A stretch of 64,000 nt of DNA from Stutzerimonas stutzeri (GTDB lineage: Bacteria; Pseudomonadota; Gammaproteobacteria; Pseudomonadales; Pseudomonadaceae): NCBI RefSeq assembly GCF_018138085.1, contig NZ_CP073105.1, positions 4,278,001 to 4,342,000 of the forward strand, read 5' to 3'. Both the position numbers and the translations under genes were made by a program. Every line of letters starts with the position of its first letter. Position 1 is the first letter of the stretch. The notes beneath the pieces were generated by a model. The model saw only the letters and a list, made by a program, of their open reading frames with translations. It searched no databases and was not told the DNA's origin. Of this stretch, positions 8,234-21,580 are shown in pieces.

Positions 8234-9515
8234 GCTCGGCCCTCCGCAGGATTGGCGACTCAACCTTGAGCGCCGCCTCGATCAACTGCGCCGCTCGCGG
8301 CGCGCCACCAGCGGTGCGAACCTCTTCGCCCAGATTCTTCGCACGCTGTGCAAAACCGGGTTCGCGTAGCAGCCGACGCAGCCCCTGCACGATACGGCGA
8401 CGACTGGCCAGACGCGGATCGAGCTTCAAGCCCACGCCTGCATGCACCACCCGAGCAGCGACGCCGGGCTGATCGAAAGCAATCGGCAGCGCCAGGCTCG
8501 GCACCCCGGCTTCCAAAGCATCGAGCACGGTGTTGAGCCCGGCATGGGTGATCAGCGCATCCGCTCGCGCCAGCACCGCGCGCTGCGGCGCGAAATCGGT
8601 GACCCAACTGGCGCCGGCGTTGAGCAGTCGTCGTTCCTGCGTTGCCTCGAGACGACCACAATGGGCGATCAGCAGCTGCACATCCAGCTCGCGGCATGCC
8701 TCGGCTATCCGCTGGAACAGGCCGAAGCGATCACCCTGAAGCGTGCCCAGCGAGGCGAACACGAAAGGCCTGCCGGTGGCGACCGGGATATCCATCGGCG
8801 GCTCGGCAGACAAGGGCGAACGCAGGGGGCCGACGCAGTGGAAATGTTCTGGCAGCGCGGTCCGCGGAAAATCGAAACCAGCGGTCGTCTGACTCAATTG
8901 CAGCAGCGGTGACAGGCATTCATCGAGGCGCTGGCGAGGCGGCAGACCAAACGCGGCGGCATACCGCGCGATGACCGAGGCGTGCGCCTGCATGGCCCGG
9001 TCATAGACGCCGCTGCTGTGCAGATTCAGCTGCTCGCCCCAGGGCGTCGGCCGATAGCGCCAGGGCATGACAGGCAGCGGCACCTGCGCTTCGCGATTGA
9101 CCGGCAACGCACAGGCCACCGACACGAATGGCAGCCCGAGATACTCGGCCACAAGCCCACCGGCCGGCTCCATCTGGTCGGCGATGATGCAATCAGCGCC
9201 GATGGCGCGAAGCACGGCTGGCGCGTCCCGGCAGAACATCTCGGTCGCCGAGGCCATATCAGCAATCACGCGGCGTATGCCCCATGGCCCGCCGGGCCGT
9301 GCGGCACGCTCGATCACCGCCTTGAGCGAGCCAGACGGATGCGAACCCGCGCCGACCTGGGCGAACGCCAGTGCCGGATGCCTTAGTCCTGCGGCGACGT
9401 CGGCCTGTTGCACGACGGTCACCCGATGCCCCCGGTCGAGCAATTCGCAGGCGATGGCCTCCATGGCACGCAGGTGACTGAGAAACGGCGGCGAAATCAC
9501 CGCGAAGTGCCTCAT
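8226..9515 (-). CDS. crtX: Zeaxanthin glucosyltransferase
   Basis: 429 residues from the ATG at 9515 (MRHFAVISPPFLSH); a TTG at 9533 is an alternative start. GT1-family glycosyltransferase. The C-terminal nucleotide-sugar signature is visible as THAGLNTVLDALEAGVPSL followed by ALPIAFDQP, and the preceding strand is FVFASLGTLQG. It transfers glucose from UDP-glucose to the hydroxyl groups of zeaxanthin, giving the mono- and diglucoside, which makes the pigment amphipathic. Its presence with crtZ indicates that the end product is probably zeaxanthin diglucoside. It lies 43 bp downstream of fni and overlaps crtY. Confidence 0.95.
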   Translation of the reverse strand: MRHFAVISPPFLSHLRAMEAIACELLDRGHRVTVVQQADVAAGLRHPALAFAQVGAGSHPSGSLKAVIERAARPGGPWGIRRVIADMASATEMFCRDAPAVLRAIGADCIIADQMEPAGGLVAEYLGLPFVSVACALPVNREAQVPLPVMPWRYRPTPWGEQLNLHSSGVYDRAMQAHASVIARYAAAFGLPPRQRLDECLSPLLQLSQTTAGFDFPRTALPEHFHCVGPLRSPLSAEPPMDIPVATGRPFVFASLGTLQGDRFGLFQRIAEACRELDVQLLIAHCGRLEATQERRLLNAGASWVTDFAPQRAVLARADALITHAGLNTVLDALEAGVPSLALPIAFDQPGVAARVVHAGVGLKLDPRLASRRRIVQGLRRLLREPGFAQRAKNLGEEVRTAGGAPRAAQLIEAALKVESPILRRAEHG

Positions 9516-9558
9516 CGAGGCGCGTCCGTCCAATCGGCGGCACCGCGTAGCGATCGCA

Positions 9559-10608
9559 TCAAGGATTGCTCTGATCGAAGGCCGGCAACAGCGGCGCCCG
9601 CGCCAGCGCGGCCAGATCAGCCGAACCGGTGCAGAAGCAGGCGATGCGAAGTTGCTGGATCAGCACCTGGAAATGATCGACGACCGCCTGCGGTCCGGTC
9701 AGCGCGGCGTCCAGCACGCCGGCGGCCTGCCCCACCAGATCGGCACCGAGGCGGATCGCCTTCGCGGCATCGATGCCATCGCGAATCCCGCCCGAGGCGA
9801 TCAACCGGGCCCCCGGACAGGCACGACGCACCGAGGCAATCGCCTGGGCGCTGGGTATGCCCCATCCGGCGAAGGCCTGGGCGATGGCGCGCTGGCGCGG
9901 GTCGGGCTGGCGCTCGGCTTCGACGGCTGCCCAGCTGGTGCCCCCGGCCCCGGCGACATCGATAACCGCGACCCCAGCCTCGAGCAATCGCTGCGCCACC
10001 CTCGGTGAGATCCCCGCGCCGACTTCCTTGGCCACCAGCGGCACCGGCAGGCGCGCCGCCAGCGCTTCGATCGCTTGCAGCACACCGCGCCAATCCCGGT
10101 CGCCGCCCAATTGCACGGCCTCCTGCAACGGATTGAAATGAATGATCAGCGCATCGGCCTCGATCATGTCGATCGCCCGTTGCGCCTGCTCCAGGCCGTA
10201 ACCGGCGACCAACTGCGCGGCGCCGAGATTGGCCAGTAGCGGAATACTCGGCGCCAGTTGGCGCAGCTGCCGGGTAAGCCCCTGGTCTGCGCCTGTTTCC
10301 AGTGCAATGCGCTGCGAGCCGACACCAAGCGCGATGCCCAACGCCTCGGCGGCTTCGGCCAGGTTGCGGTTGATTTGCGTGGCCCGTGCCGCGCCGCCGG
10401 TCATCGAGCTGATCAGCAGTGGCGCCGCCAGGCGCCGGCCGAAGAGCTCGGCGCGAATGTCGATATCGTCAAGGCGCAACTCCGGCGCGGCGCAATGTTC
10501 GAAGGTCAGGGCGGCATAGCCAGCGCTTACCGTGGAGCCCGCACGATTAGGGTCCAGCACGATATCCAGATGGTCATTCTTACGTCCCGCAATCATTTCG
10601 TCGTTCAT
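9559..10608 (-). CDS. fni: Isopentenyl-diphosphate delta-isomerase, type 2 (FMN)
   Basis: 349 residues. Flavin-dependent type 2 IPP isomerase, recognisable from the N-terminal [11 protein letters not shown], the FMN-binding SSMTGGAA (about residues 66-73), VGSQRIALE, and the late [20 protein letters not shown] segment. It interconverts IPP and DMAPP, raising the precursor supply for geranylgeranyl diphosphate. It is the first gene of the minus-strand crt operon. A linked idi gene is also found in the Pantoea agglomerans type of carotenoid cluster. The start at 10608 lies about 60 bp from the TGTACA inverted repeat that probably regulates the operon. Confidence 0.95.
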   Translation of the reverse strand: MNDEMIAGRKNDHLDIVLDPNRAGSTVSAGYAALTFEHCAAPELRLDDIDIRAELFGRRLAAPLLISSMTGGAARATQINRNLAEAAEALGIALGVGSQRIALETGADQGLTRQLRQLAPSIPLLANLGAAQLVAGYGLEQAQRAIDMIEADALIIHFNPLQEAVQLGGDRDWRGVLQAIEALAARLPVPLVAKEVGAGISPRVAQRLLEAGVAVIDVAGAGGTSWAAVEAERQPDPRQRAIAQAFAGWGIPSAQAIASVRRACPGARLIASGGIRDGIDAAKAIRLGADLVGQAAGVLDAALTGPQAVVDHFQVLIQQLRIACFCTGSADLAALARAPLLPAFDQSNP

Positions 10609-10666
10609 GCAGCGCCTCGCTCGATGACCTTATGTTGACGAATGTGGTCATTAAAAGTGCCGGACC

Positions 10667-10691
10667 TGTACATGCGCACCCATAATGTACA
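10667..10691. promoter_or_regulatory. TGTACAT-N11-ATGTACA inverted repeat between fni and crtE
   Basis: A perfect 7-bp inverted repeat: TGTACAT at 10667-10673 and ATGTACA at 10685-10691, in the 124-bp gap between the divergent starts of fni and crtE. It resembles operators I recall for class II LitR/CarH-type MerR regulators of light-induced genes in Pseudomonas, though the spacing here is one base longer. The right arm overlaps a candidate -10 for the fni operon. No such regulator gene lies in the window. The repeat is directly visible; its role is inferred. Confidence 0.6.
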
Positions 10692-10710
10692 AGATCTGTC
10701 ACGATTTTAA
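10682..10710 (-). promoter_or_regulatory. Candidate promoter of the fni-crtXYIB operon
   Basis: On the minus strand, TTAAAA (10710-10705) and CATTAT (10687-10682) are separated by 17 bp; each matches the sigma-70 consensus at four of six positions. The -10 lies inside the TGTACA inverted repeat, which would suit repression. A forward crtE promoter with CATAAT (10681-10686) is possible too but lacks a good -35. Confidence 0.3.
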
Positions 10711-10732
10711 GAGTCCGAACCAGGAGGTCACC

Positions 10733-11635
10733 GTGGCCACTGCCTTGCCGAACATGCAACACGATTTCGACCAGACGGTAAGAGCGTTACGTGCGCAGAT
10801 CGACGAAAGGCTCGACCAGTGGCTGCCCCAGACGCCGCTACCGGACGTACTCGCGGCCGCCATGCGAGAAGGGACCCTCGCACCCGGCAAGCGGGTTCGC
10901 CCGCTGCTCTTGATGCTGGCCTTGAAGGATCTGCAAGACGAGCAGGCCACCGCCGTCGGGCTCGATCTGGCGTGCGCGCTCGAAATGGTCCACGCCGCCT
11001 CGCTGTTTCTCGATGACCTGCCGTGCATGGACAACGCCGAGATGCGACGCGGCAGGCCCACGATCCACCGGCAGTACGGCGAGGATGTTGCCGTTCTGGG
11101 TTCCGTGGCATTGCTCAGCCAGGCTTTCAACATAGCCGCGTCAACCCAGGGCATCGCTGCGGACATCCGCAACCAGCTGGTGCAACTGCTCGCCCAGGCG
11201 ACCGGCTCGCAAGGTTTGAGCCGGGGTCAATTCCAAGATCTGCGCGAGGGCAAGCATGCACGGCCGCTCGAGGCCATCGCCCATTCCAATTGCCTGAAGA
11301 CGTGCCCGCTGTTCACCGCTGCGGTGGGATTCGCCGCGCTACTGGCCGGTGCCAGCGTAGCCTGCCGCCACCATCTCGACGGATTCGCCACTGAATTGGG
11401 CCAGGCGTTCCAACTGCTAGACGATCTTGCCGATGGGCTCAGCCCCCAGCAAAGCGGCAAGGACGCCGGCAAGGATAGGGGCAAGAGCACCGTGATCGCC
11501 CTGCTTGGTCGAGACGCGGCTCGTCAGCGGATAGAAGCGCACCTGGCGTGCGCCGAGCAGCACCTGATCGGCGCGGGTATCGGTAGCGGTCATCTGGCGC
11601 AGTTGCTCGATTATTTCTGTGCAAGGCCACACTGA
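10733..11635 (+). CDS. crtE: Geranylgeranyl diphosphate synthase
   Basis: 300 residues from the GTG at 10733, chosen because AGGAGG (10722-10727) sits 5 bp upstream; an in-frame ATG at 10685 lies inside the operator and has no ribosome site. Trans-isoprenyl diphosphate synthase with the first Asp-rich motif DDLPCMD (residues 94-100) and the second, DDLAD, at about residues 230-234. It extends farnesyl diphosphate to geranylgeranyl diphosphate, the CrtB substrate. It is separated from the rest of the pathway, on the opposite strand from fni-crtXYIB, unlike the co-directional Pantoea order. Confidence 0.93.
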   Translation: MATALPNMQHDFDQTVRALRAQIDERLDQWLPQTPLPDVLAAAMREGTLAPGKRVRPLLLMLALKDLQDEQATAVGLDLACALEMVHAASLFLDDLPCMDNAEMRRGRPTIHRQYGEDVAVLGSVALLSQAFNIAASTQGIAADIRNQLVQLLAQATGSQGLSRGQFQDLREGKHARPLEAIAHSNCLKTCPLFTAAVGFAALLAGASVACRHHLDGFATELGQAFQLLDDLADGLSPQQSGKDAGKDRGKSTVIALLGRDAARQRIEAHLACAEQHLIGAGIGSGHLAQLLDYFCARPH

Positions 11636-11754
11636 ACGGGGCCGCACAAGCCCCAGAAGGCATCTCTGTGTCGCTTTATCACTCGAATGTATGGTGCTAG
11701 GCATCTGTCTCGGCGGCTCCTTAGACTCGCTCGCATAACACCGGAGGAACTGTC

Positions 11755-13557
11755 ATGCCCGAGACTCTGCTTTGCCCACGCAACCTGGCCTTCGAGCTTT
11801 ACGAAGTGCTCGATGCCGAGGCCCTGACCCAGCGCGAGCGTTTCGCCGAGCACAGCCGCGAAACCTTCAATGCCGCCGTGGACACCGCCCGCAGCATTGC
11901 CGAGAATCTCTTCGCACCGCACAACCGCAAGGCCGACGAAAACGAGCCGATCTACAAGGACGGCGAGGCCGTGCTGATTCCCGAGGTCAAGCCGGCGGTC
12001 GACGCCTTCATCGAGGCCGGCTTCCACAATGCGTCGCGCAGCTTCGAGGACGGCGGCATGCAACTGCCCAACCTGCTCTCACGGGCATGCTTCGCGCATT
12101 TCCAGGCGGCCAATATCGGCACTTCCTCGTATCCGATGCTGACCATGGGCGCCTCGCACCTGATCGAAGTGTTCGGCAGCGACGAGCAGAAGCAACGCTT
12201 CCTCCAGCCGATGCTCGAAGGCCGCTTCTTCGGCACCATGGCGCTGACCGAGCCGCATGCCGGCTCTTCCCTGTCCGACCTGCGCACCCGCGCCGAGCCG
12301 GCCGGTGACGGCACCTATCGCCTGAAGGGCAACAAGATCTTCATTTCCGGCGGCGACCATCCGCTATCTGAGAACATCGTGCACATGGTCCTGGCCAAGC
12401 TGCCGGACGCCCCGCCCGGCGTGAAAGGCATCAGCCTGTTCATCGTGCCCAAGTTCCTGGTCAACGACGATGGCTCGCTGGGTGAGCGCAACGACGTGAT
12501 CCTTGCCGGGCTGTTCCACAAGATGGGTTGGCGCGGTACGACGTCGACCGCGCTGAACTTCGGCGACAACGGCAACTGTGTCGGTTACCTGGTGGGCGAG
12601 CCGCACAAGGGCCTGTCGTACATGTTCCAGATGATGAACGATGCGCGCATCGGTGTCGGCATGGGCGCGATCATGCTTGGTTACGCCGGCTACCTGTACT
12701 CGCTCAACTACGCCCGTGAACGTCCGCAAGGCCGCCTGCCGGACGGCAAGAACCCGGCGTCGGCGCAGGTGCCGATCATCCAGCACACCGACATCAAGCG
12801 CATGCTGCTGACGCAGAAAGCCTACGTCGAAGGCGCCTTCGATCTCGGCCTCTATGCCGCTCGCATTGTCGACGAAGAGCAGACCGCAGCGACCGAGCAA
12901 GAGCGCAAGAACGCCCATGAGCTACTGGACCTGCTGACCCCCATCGTCAAATCCTGGCCGTCGGAGTTCTGCCTCAAGGCCAACGAGATGGCGATCCAGA
13001 TCCTCGGCGGCCATGGCTATACCCGCGAATACCCGGTCGAACAGTATTACCGCGACAACCGCCTGAATCCGATACACGAAGGCACCCACGGCATCCAGTC
13101 GCTCGATCTGCTGGCGCGCAAGCTGACGCAGAACGGAGGCGCCGGGCTGCGCCAGTTGCTCGGCCTGATCCAGGGTACCTGCCAGCGCGCCGGCGAGTTC
13201 GGTTCGCTGGATGCGCTGCGTCAGCCATTGGAGCAACTGCTGGCGCGCCTGACCGAGGTCACCCAAGCCCTGCTCGGCGACCTCATGGCCGGCAAGATCA
13301 ACCAGGCACTGGCCAACTCGGCGCTGTATCTGAAGGTGTTCGGGCACACCGTGATCGGCTGGCGTTGGCTGGAGCAGGCGATTCGCGCGGAACAAGGGCT
13401 GGCGAACGGCAACGAAGCGGACGTCGACTTCTATCGCGGCAAGCTGCAAGCGGCGCGCTACTTCCTGACCTGGGAAGTACCCAGCTGCCATCACGAGCTG
13501 GACTTGCTGGCCGGTCGTGACGATACCTGCCTGAGCATGCAGGACAGCTGGTTCTAG
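11755..13557 (+). CDS. Acyl-CoA dehydrogenase (long FadE-like form)
   Basis: 600 residues, longer than the usual short-chain enzymes of about 380 because of N- and C-terminal additions, as in a group of pseudomonad FAD acyl-CoA dehydrogenases. FAD/substrate-binding segments MALTEPHAGSSLSDLRT and GNKIFISGGDH are visible. The likely catalytic Glu lies in NPIHEGTHGIQ, and ILGGHGYTREYPVE precedes it. It would perform the first oxidation step of fatty-acid beta-oxidation; chain-length preference cannot be read from the sequence. GGAGG precedes the ATG. It lies 119 bp downstream of crtE, with a conventional promoter-sized gap, and is probably unrelated to pigment synthesis. Confidence 0.9.
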   Translation: MPETLLCPRNLAFELYEVLDAEALTQRERFAEHSRETFNAAVDTARSIAENLFAPHNRKADENEPIYKDGEAVLIPEVKPAVDAFIEAGFHNASRSFEDGGMQLPNLLSRACFAHFQAANIGTSSYPMLTMGASHLIEVFGSDEQKQRFLQPMLEGRFFGTMALTEPHAGSSLSDLRTRAEPAGDGTYRLKGNKIFISGGDHPLSENIVHMVLAKLPDAPPGVKGISLFIVPKFLVNDDGSLGERNDVILAGLFHKMGWRGTTSTALNFGDNGNCVGYLVGEPHKGLSYMFQMMNDARIGVGMGAIMLGYAGYLYSLNYARERPQGRLPDGKNPASAQVPIIQHTDIKRMLLTQKAYVEGAFDLGLYAARIVDEEQTAATEQERKNAHELLDLLTPIVKSWPSEFCLKANEMAIQILGGHGYTREYPVEQYYRDNRLNPIHEGTHGIQSLDLLARKLTQNGGAGLRQLLGLIQGTCQRAGEFGSLDALRQPLEQLLARLTEVTQALLGDLMAGKINQALANSALYLKVFGHTVIGWRWLEQAIRAEQGLANGNEADVDFYRGKLQAARYFLTWEVPSCHHELDLLAGRDDTCLSMQDSWF

Positions 13558-13620
13558 CCGTTACCAGGCTGGAAGCCGACAAAACGCTCAAGGCCAAGGC
13601 CTGAATGTTGGGCGTGTGCA

Positions 13621-13700
13621 GGTGATCAGCCGTCGCTTACCGATGGACGGGTGATCACCGATCCTACGTTGCCGCTTCCGTAGGATGGGTGCAACCCATC
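13621..13700. repeat. Nested inverted repeats including a GTAGGATGGGT hairpin
   Basis: Within the 323-bp gap after the acyl-CoA dehydrogenase. GGTGATCA (13621-13628) pairs with TGATCACC (13652-13659). ATCCTAC (13661-13667) pairs with GTAGGAT (13680-13686). GATGGGT (13684-13690) pairs with ACCCATC (13694-13700) around a GCA loop. This is a variant of the GTAGGGTGG repeat family. The rest of the gap holds the antiporter promoter and nothing else recognised. Confidence 0.6.
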
Positions 13701-13796
13701 ACCCACTTCGGCGCAGGCGCAAACCCTCGAACCGATCGGCATCCGATCGTGGCCACGGCGAGCTCAGCATAACGCCCCCTGTTCGCCGATCGTTTT

Positions 13797-13827
13797 TTGA
13801 CAGCACGTCAAATCAGCGGGTTAGAAT
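13797..13827 (+). promoter_or_regulatory. Sigma-70 promoter of the nhaP2-like gene
   Basis: TTGACA at 13797-13802 is a perfect -35. TAGAAT at 13822-13827 is a five-of-six -10, with a spacer of 19 bp (18 bp if read as TTAGAA). Transcription would begin near 13834, leaving a leader of about 47 bases before the TTG start at 13881. The upstream in-frame TTG at 13797 is therefore part of the promoter and not a start codon. Confidence 0.6.
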
Positions 13828-13880
13828 CGCTGGCATGCGCCCTGCATGTTGTCAGCGGCACTAACCCACGGAGCGCGCGC

Positions 13881-15626
13881 TTGGATATCGGCCACATCAA
13901 CCAACTGTTCTTTGTCGGTGCCCTGTTGGTTGCGGCGAGCATTCTGATGAGCTCGCTGTCGACGCGCCTCGGCGTGCCGATCCTGGTGATCTTCCTGGCG
14001 GTAGGCATGCTCGCGGGCGTCGATGGCATCGGCGGCATCGTCTTCGACGACTACTCGCTGGCCTTCCTGATCAGCAACCTGGCCCTGGCAATCATTCTGC
14101 TCGACGGCGGCATGCGTACCCGCGCCGCTACCTTCCGCGTCGCGCTCTGGCCGGCGTTTTCCCTGGCCACTGCGGGCGTCGTGATCACCTCGGGCCTGAC
14201 CGGCCTGGCGGCAGCCTGGCTGTTCGACCTGCCGCTGATGCAGGGCCTGCTGATCGGCGCCATCGTCGGCTCGACGGATGCGGCCGTGGTATTCAACCTG
14301 CTCAACGGCCGCGGATTGAACGAGCGGGTCGGCTCGACGCTGGAGATCGAGTCGGGCAGCAACGACCCGATGGCCATGTTTCTCACCGTCGCACTGATCG
14401 ACATGCTCGCCTCCGGCCAGACCGGCTTCGGCTGGGGCTTTTTCGCCAATCTGTTGCAACAGTTCGGCATCGGCACCCTGCTGGGCCTTGCCGGGGGCTG
14501 GTTGTTGCTGCAACTGATAAATCGCCTTTCGGTCGCGGACGGCCTCTATCCACTGCTGGCGGTGGCCGGCGGCATCATGATCTACGCGTTGTCCGGTGCC
14601 ATCGGCGGCAGCGGCATCCTCGCCGTCTATGTCTGCGGCCTGCTGCTGGGCAACCGGCCGATCCGCAACCGCCACGGTATCCTGCACATGTTCGATGGCC
14701 TGGCCTGGCTCAGCCAGATCGGCATGTTTCTCGTGCTCGGCCTGCTGCTCACCCCCAGCAACCTGCTGCCCATCGCCTTGCCGGCGCTGGCCCTGTCGTT
14801 GTGGATGATTCTCTTCGCCCGTCCGCTGGCGGTCTTCGTCGGCCTGCTGCCGTTTCGCAGCTTTCATCTGCGCGAGCGGCTGTTCATCTCCTGGATCGGG
14901 CTGCGCGGCGCGGTACCGGTGATCCTCGCGGTATTCCCGTTGATGGCCGGCCTGGAGAACGCCCAGCTGTTCTTCAACGTGGCGTTCTTCATCGTACTGG
15001 TCTCGCTGTTGCTGCAAGGCACGACGCTGACCTGGGCAGCGAAGAAGGCCAAGGTCGAGGTGCCACCTTCACCGTTGCCGATCTCCCGCGCCGGCTTGCA
15101 GATCCACACGACCAGCCAGTGGGAAATGTTCATCTATCGGCTGACAGCCAAGAAATGGTGCGTCGGCGCCGCCCTGCGCGAACTGAAGATGCCGGCCGGC
15201 ACGCGCATCGCCGCGCTGTTTCGCGGCAAGGCGTTGCTGCATCCCTCCGGTAGTACGCGGCTGCAGGTCGATGACATTCTCTGCGTGATCGGCCATGAGG
15301 AAGACCTGCCGGCGCTCGGCAAACTGTTCAGCGAGGCACCACAGCGTGGGCGCGACATGCGTTTCTTCGGCGATTTCATCCTCGAAGCCGAAGCCGAAAT
15401 GAGCGCGCTCGCCGCGCTGTACGGCCTGAAACTCGGCGATGTGGACGGCAACCAACAGATCGGGCAGTTCATGGCCGAGCGTGTCGGCGGCAAGCCAGTG
15501 ACCGGCGACCAGGTCGAATGGAACGGTCTGATCTGGACGATTGCCGAGATGGAGCATGGCGAGGTCCGCAAGGTCGGCCTGAAGTTCCCCGAAGGCAACA
15601 AGCCCGGCCCCAGCCTGCACTTTTAA
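13881..15626 (+). CDS. nhaP2: Potassium/proton antiporter, NhaP2/CvrA family
   Basis: 581 residues from a TTG start with GGAG 7 bp upstream; this begins with [22 protein letters not shown], matching the family N-terminus and length. Residues up to about 390 are a CPA1-type antiporter domain of roughly a dozen membrane helices, with [15 protein letters not shown] and [10 protein letters not shown] as typical ion-site segments. A soluble tail follows: an RCK C-type domain (about 400-480) and a CorC/HlyC-like domain at the end. Family members exchange cytoplasmic K+ (some Na+) for protons in pH and osmotic homeostasis. Single gene with its own promoter. Confidence 0.92.
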   Translation: MDIGHINQLFFVGALLVAASILMSSLSTRLGVPILVIFLAVGMLAGVDGIGGIVFDDYSLAFLISNLALAIILLDGGMRTRAATFRVALWPAFSLATAGVVITSGLTGLAAAWLFDLPLMQGLLIGAIVGSTDAAVVFNLLNGRGLNERVGSTLEIESGSNDPMAMFLTVALIDMLASGQTGFGWGFFANLLQQFGIGTLLGLAGGWLLLQLINRLSVADGLYPLLAVAGGIMIYALSGAIGGSGILAVYVCGLLLGNRPIRNRHGILHMFDGLAWLSQIGMFLVLGLLLTPSNLLPIALPALALSLWMILFARPLAVFVGLLPFRSFHLRERLFISWIGLRGAVPVILAVFPLMAGLENAQLFFNVAFFIVLVSLLLQGTTLTWAAKKAKVEVPPSPLPISRAGLQIHTTSQWEMFIYRLTAKKWCVGAALRELKMPAGTRIAALFRGKALLHPSGSTRLQVDDILCVIGHEEDLPALGKLFSEAPQRGRDMRFFGDFILEAEAEMSALAALYGLKLGDVDGNQQIGQFMAERVGGKPVTGDQVEWNGLIWTIAEMEHGEVRKVGLKFPEGNKPGPSLHF

Positions 15627-15727
15627 GAAGCGCCGCCAGGCTACGTGGAGGGCGGCAGCGCGTTCCGATCTGTGGGCTCGCCTCGCCCATCGTCAGCCCT
15701 TAGACTCTGCTCTCATTTTTATCTTCG

Positions 15728-19051
<3,324 letters not shown>

Positions 19052-19098
19052 GGAACGTCACCGCCACCCTGGCCTCCAAAATTCGAGTGCGCCCGTAA

Positions 19099-20592
<1,494 letters not shown>

Positions 20593-20809
20593 GCCTCGGG
20601 CTTGCGCAACATGCTGCGCAGGTCGCAGCTCGACGACCCGCCCCTATCGCCGCGATACGGCCGATAACGGGGCCCGCACAGGGGTGCGCCAGATCTTGCG
20701 CAGGTGCCGGCAGGATGTTGCCCAGATAAATGTGAGCAACGGCCCAGCGCGGCTTCGCGCGCCACCCACTCAGCTCACAACCTATTGAAAATAAAGGGTT
20801 TATCCAAGA

Positions 20810-20825
20810 TGGCACGCCACTTGTA
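20810..20825 (+). promoter_or_regulatory. Sigma-54-type promoter upstream of hcp
   Basis: TGGCACGCCACTTGTA matches the -24/-12 consensus TGGCACG-N4-TTGCW except that the -12 GC is GT. The GG at 20811-20812 and the G at 20823 are ten bases apart as required. It lies 48 bp upstream of the hcp start codon, behind AT-rich sequence (20781-20805). The 217 bp between selO and this site show no other recognisable element. RpoN control of hcp operons is known in several T6SS; here it is inferred. Confidence 0.65.
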
Positions 20826-20872
20826 ACTGTTTCGATGCCATTCCGGCATTCAACAAGGCAAGGAGAGCGTTC

Positions 20873-21391
20873 ATGCCAACACCCGCGTATCTGTCACTCG
20901 AAGGCACCAAGCAAGGCCTTATCACTGCTGGCACTTTCACCGAGGACTCGGTTGGCAATATCTTCCAGGAAGGACACGAAGACCAGATTCTGGTGCAGGC
21001 CTTCCAGCATCAGGTCATCATCCCGCGCGACCCGCAGTCGGGCCAGCCCACCGGCCAGCGCGTACACAAGCCGCTGATGATCACCAAGGTGTTCGACAAG
21101 TCGTCGCCGCTGATCTTCAACGCCCTGACCTCCGGCGAGCGCCTGAACAAGTGCCGCCTGGAGTGGTACCGCACCTCCTCCACCGGTACTCAGGAGCACT
21201 ACTTCACCATCGAACTGGAAGATGCAGTGATCGTCGACGTGCAGTCGCGCATGCCCAACTGCCAGGACCCGAACATGTCGCACTTCACCCATCTGGAAGA
21301 CGTGTACTTCACCTACCGCAAGATCGTCTGGACCCACGAAGTCTCCGGCACGTCCGGCTCCGACGACTGGCGCACCCCGATCGCCAGCTAA
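20873..21391 (+). CDS. hcp: Type VI secretion tube protein Hcp
   Basis: 172 residues, the normal length of the Hcp family. Ring-forming subunit of the T6SS inner tube, which also carries some effectors. Visible family features are the N-terminal AYLSLEG, the VHKPLMITKVFDKSSPLIFNAL segment, and the C-terminal FTHLEDVYFTYRKIVWTHE. AAGGAGA precedes the ATG by 6 bp. It is the first gene of an effector island with vgrG, adaptor, toxin and immunity genes, away from the structural tss operon at 56.5 kb. A terminator-like hairpin follows it, so it is probably made in excess over vgrG. Confidence 0.97.
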   Translation: MPTPAYLSLEGTKQGLITAGTFTEDSVGNIFQEGHEDQILVQAFQHQVIIPRDPQSGQPTGQRVHKPLMITKVFDKSSPLIFNALTSGERLNKCRLEWYRTSSTGTQEHYFTIELEDAVIVDVQSRMPNCQDPNMSHFTHLEDVYFTYRKIVWTHEVSGTSGSDDWRTPIAS

Positions 21392-21410
21392 GGCGATAGC
21401 GCATCCAGGA

Positions 21411-21444
21411 CTTCGGCCGGGCACGTCCCGGCTGAAGCTTTTTT
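21411..21444 (+). terminator. Terminator or attenuator between hcp and vgrG
   Basis: An 11-bp stem (CTTCGGCCGGG paired with CCCGGCTGAAG, one G-U pair) with a five-base loop at 21411-21437 is followed by six T residues at 21439-21444. It starts 20 bp after the hcp stop. Partial termination here would give high hcp and lower vgrG-effector expression from one promoter. Confidence 0.7.
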
Positions 21445-21580
21445 GCGAAGCAGTAAGAGAATTTGACACCGCGGCGCAGCAATGCGCGACCCAGCGCACC
21501 GCAACGCCGTCGATGCGTGGTACATCAGGCCCCCGCATGCGCCCTGGCGCACATCATGGACGGATCCAGGAGGAACAAGG

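Noticed and set aside
7247..8269. 340-codon plus-strand open frame within crtY
   Set aside because: Shadow of the lycopene cyclase gene; low-complexity Gln/His/Arg-rich translation.
11636..11754. Terminator after crtE
   Set aside because: A short GGGGC/GCCCC hairpin (near 11638-11656) has only five pairs and no T-tract.
13821..15017. Long minus-strand open frame (398 codons) inside the nhaP2 gene
   Set aside because: It is a shadow frame of the G/C-rich antiporter gene; its translation is rich in Gln, His, Arg and Asp with no domain.
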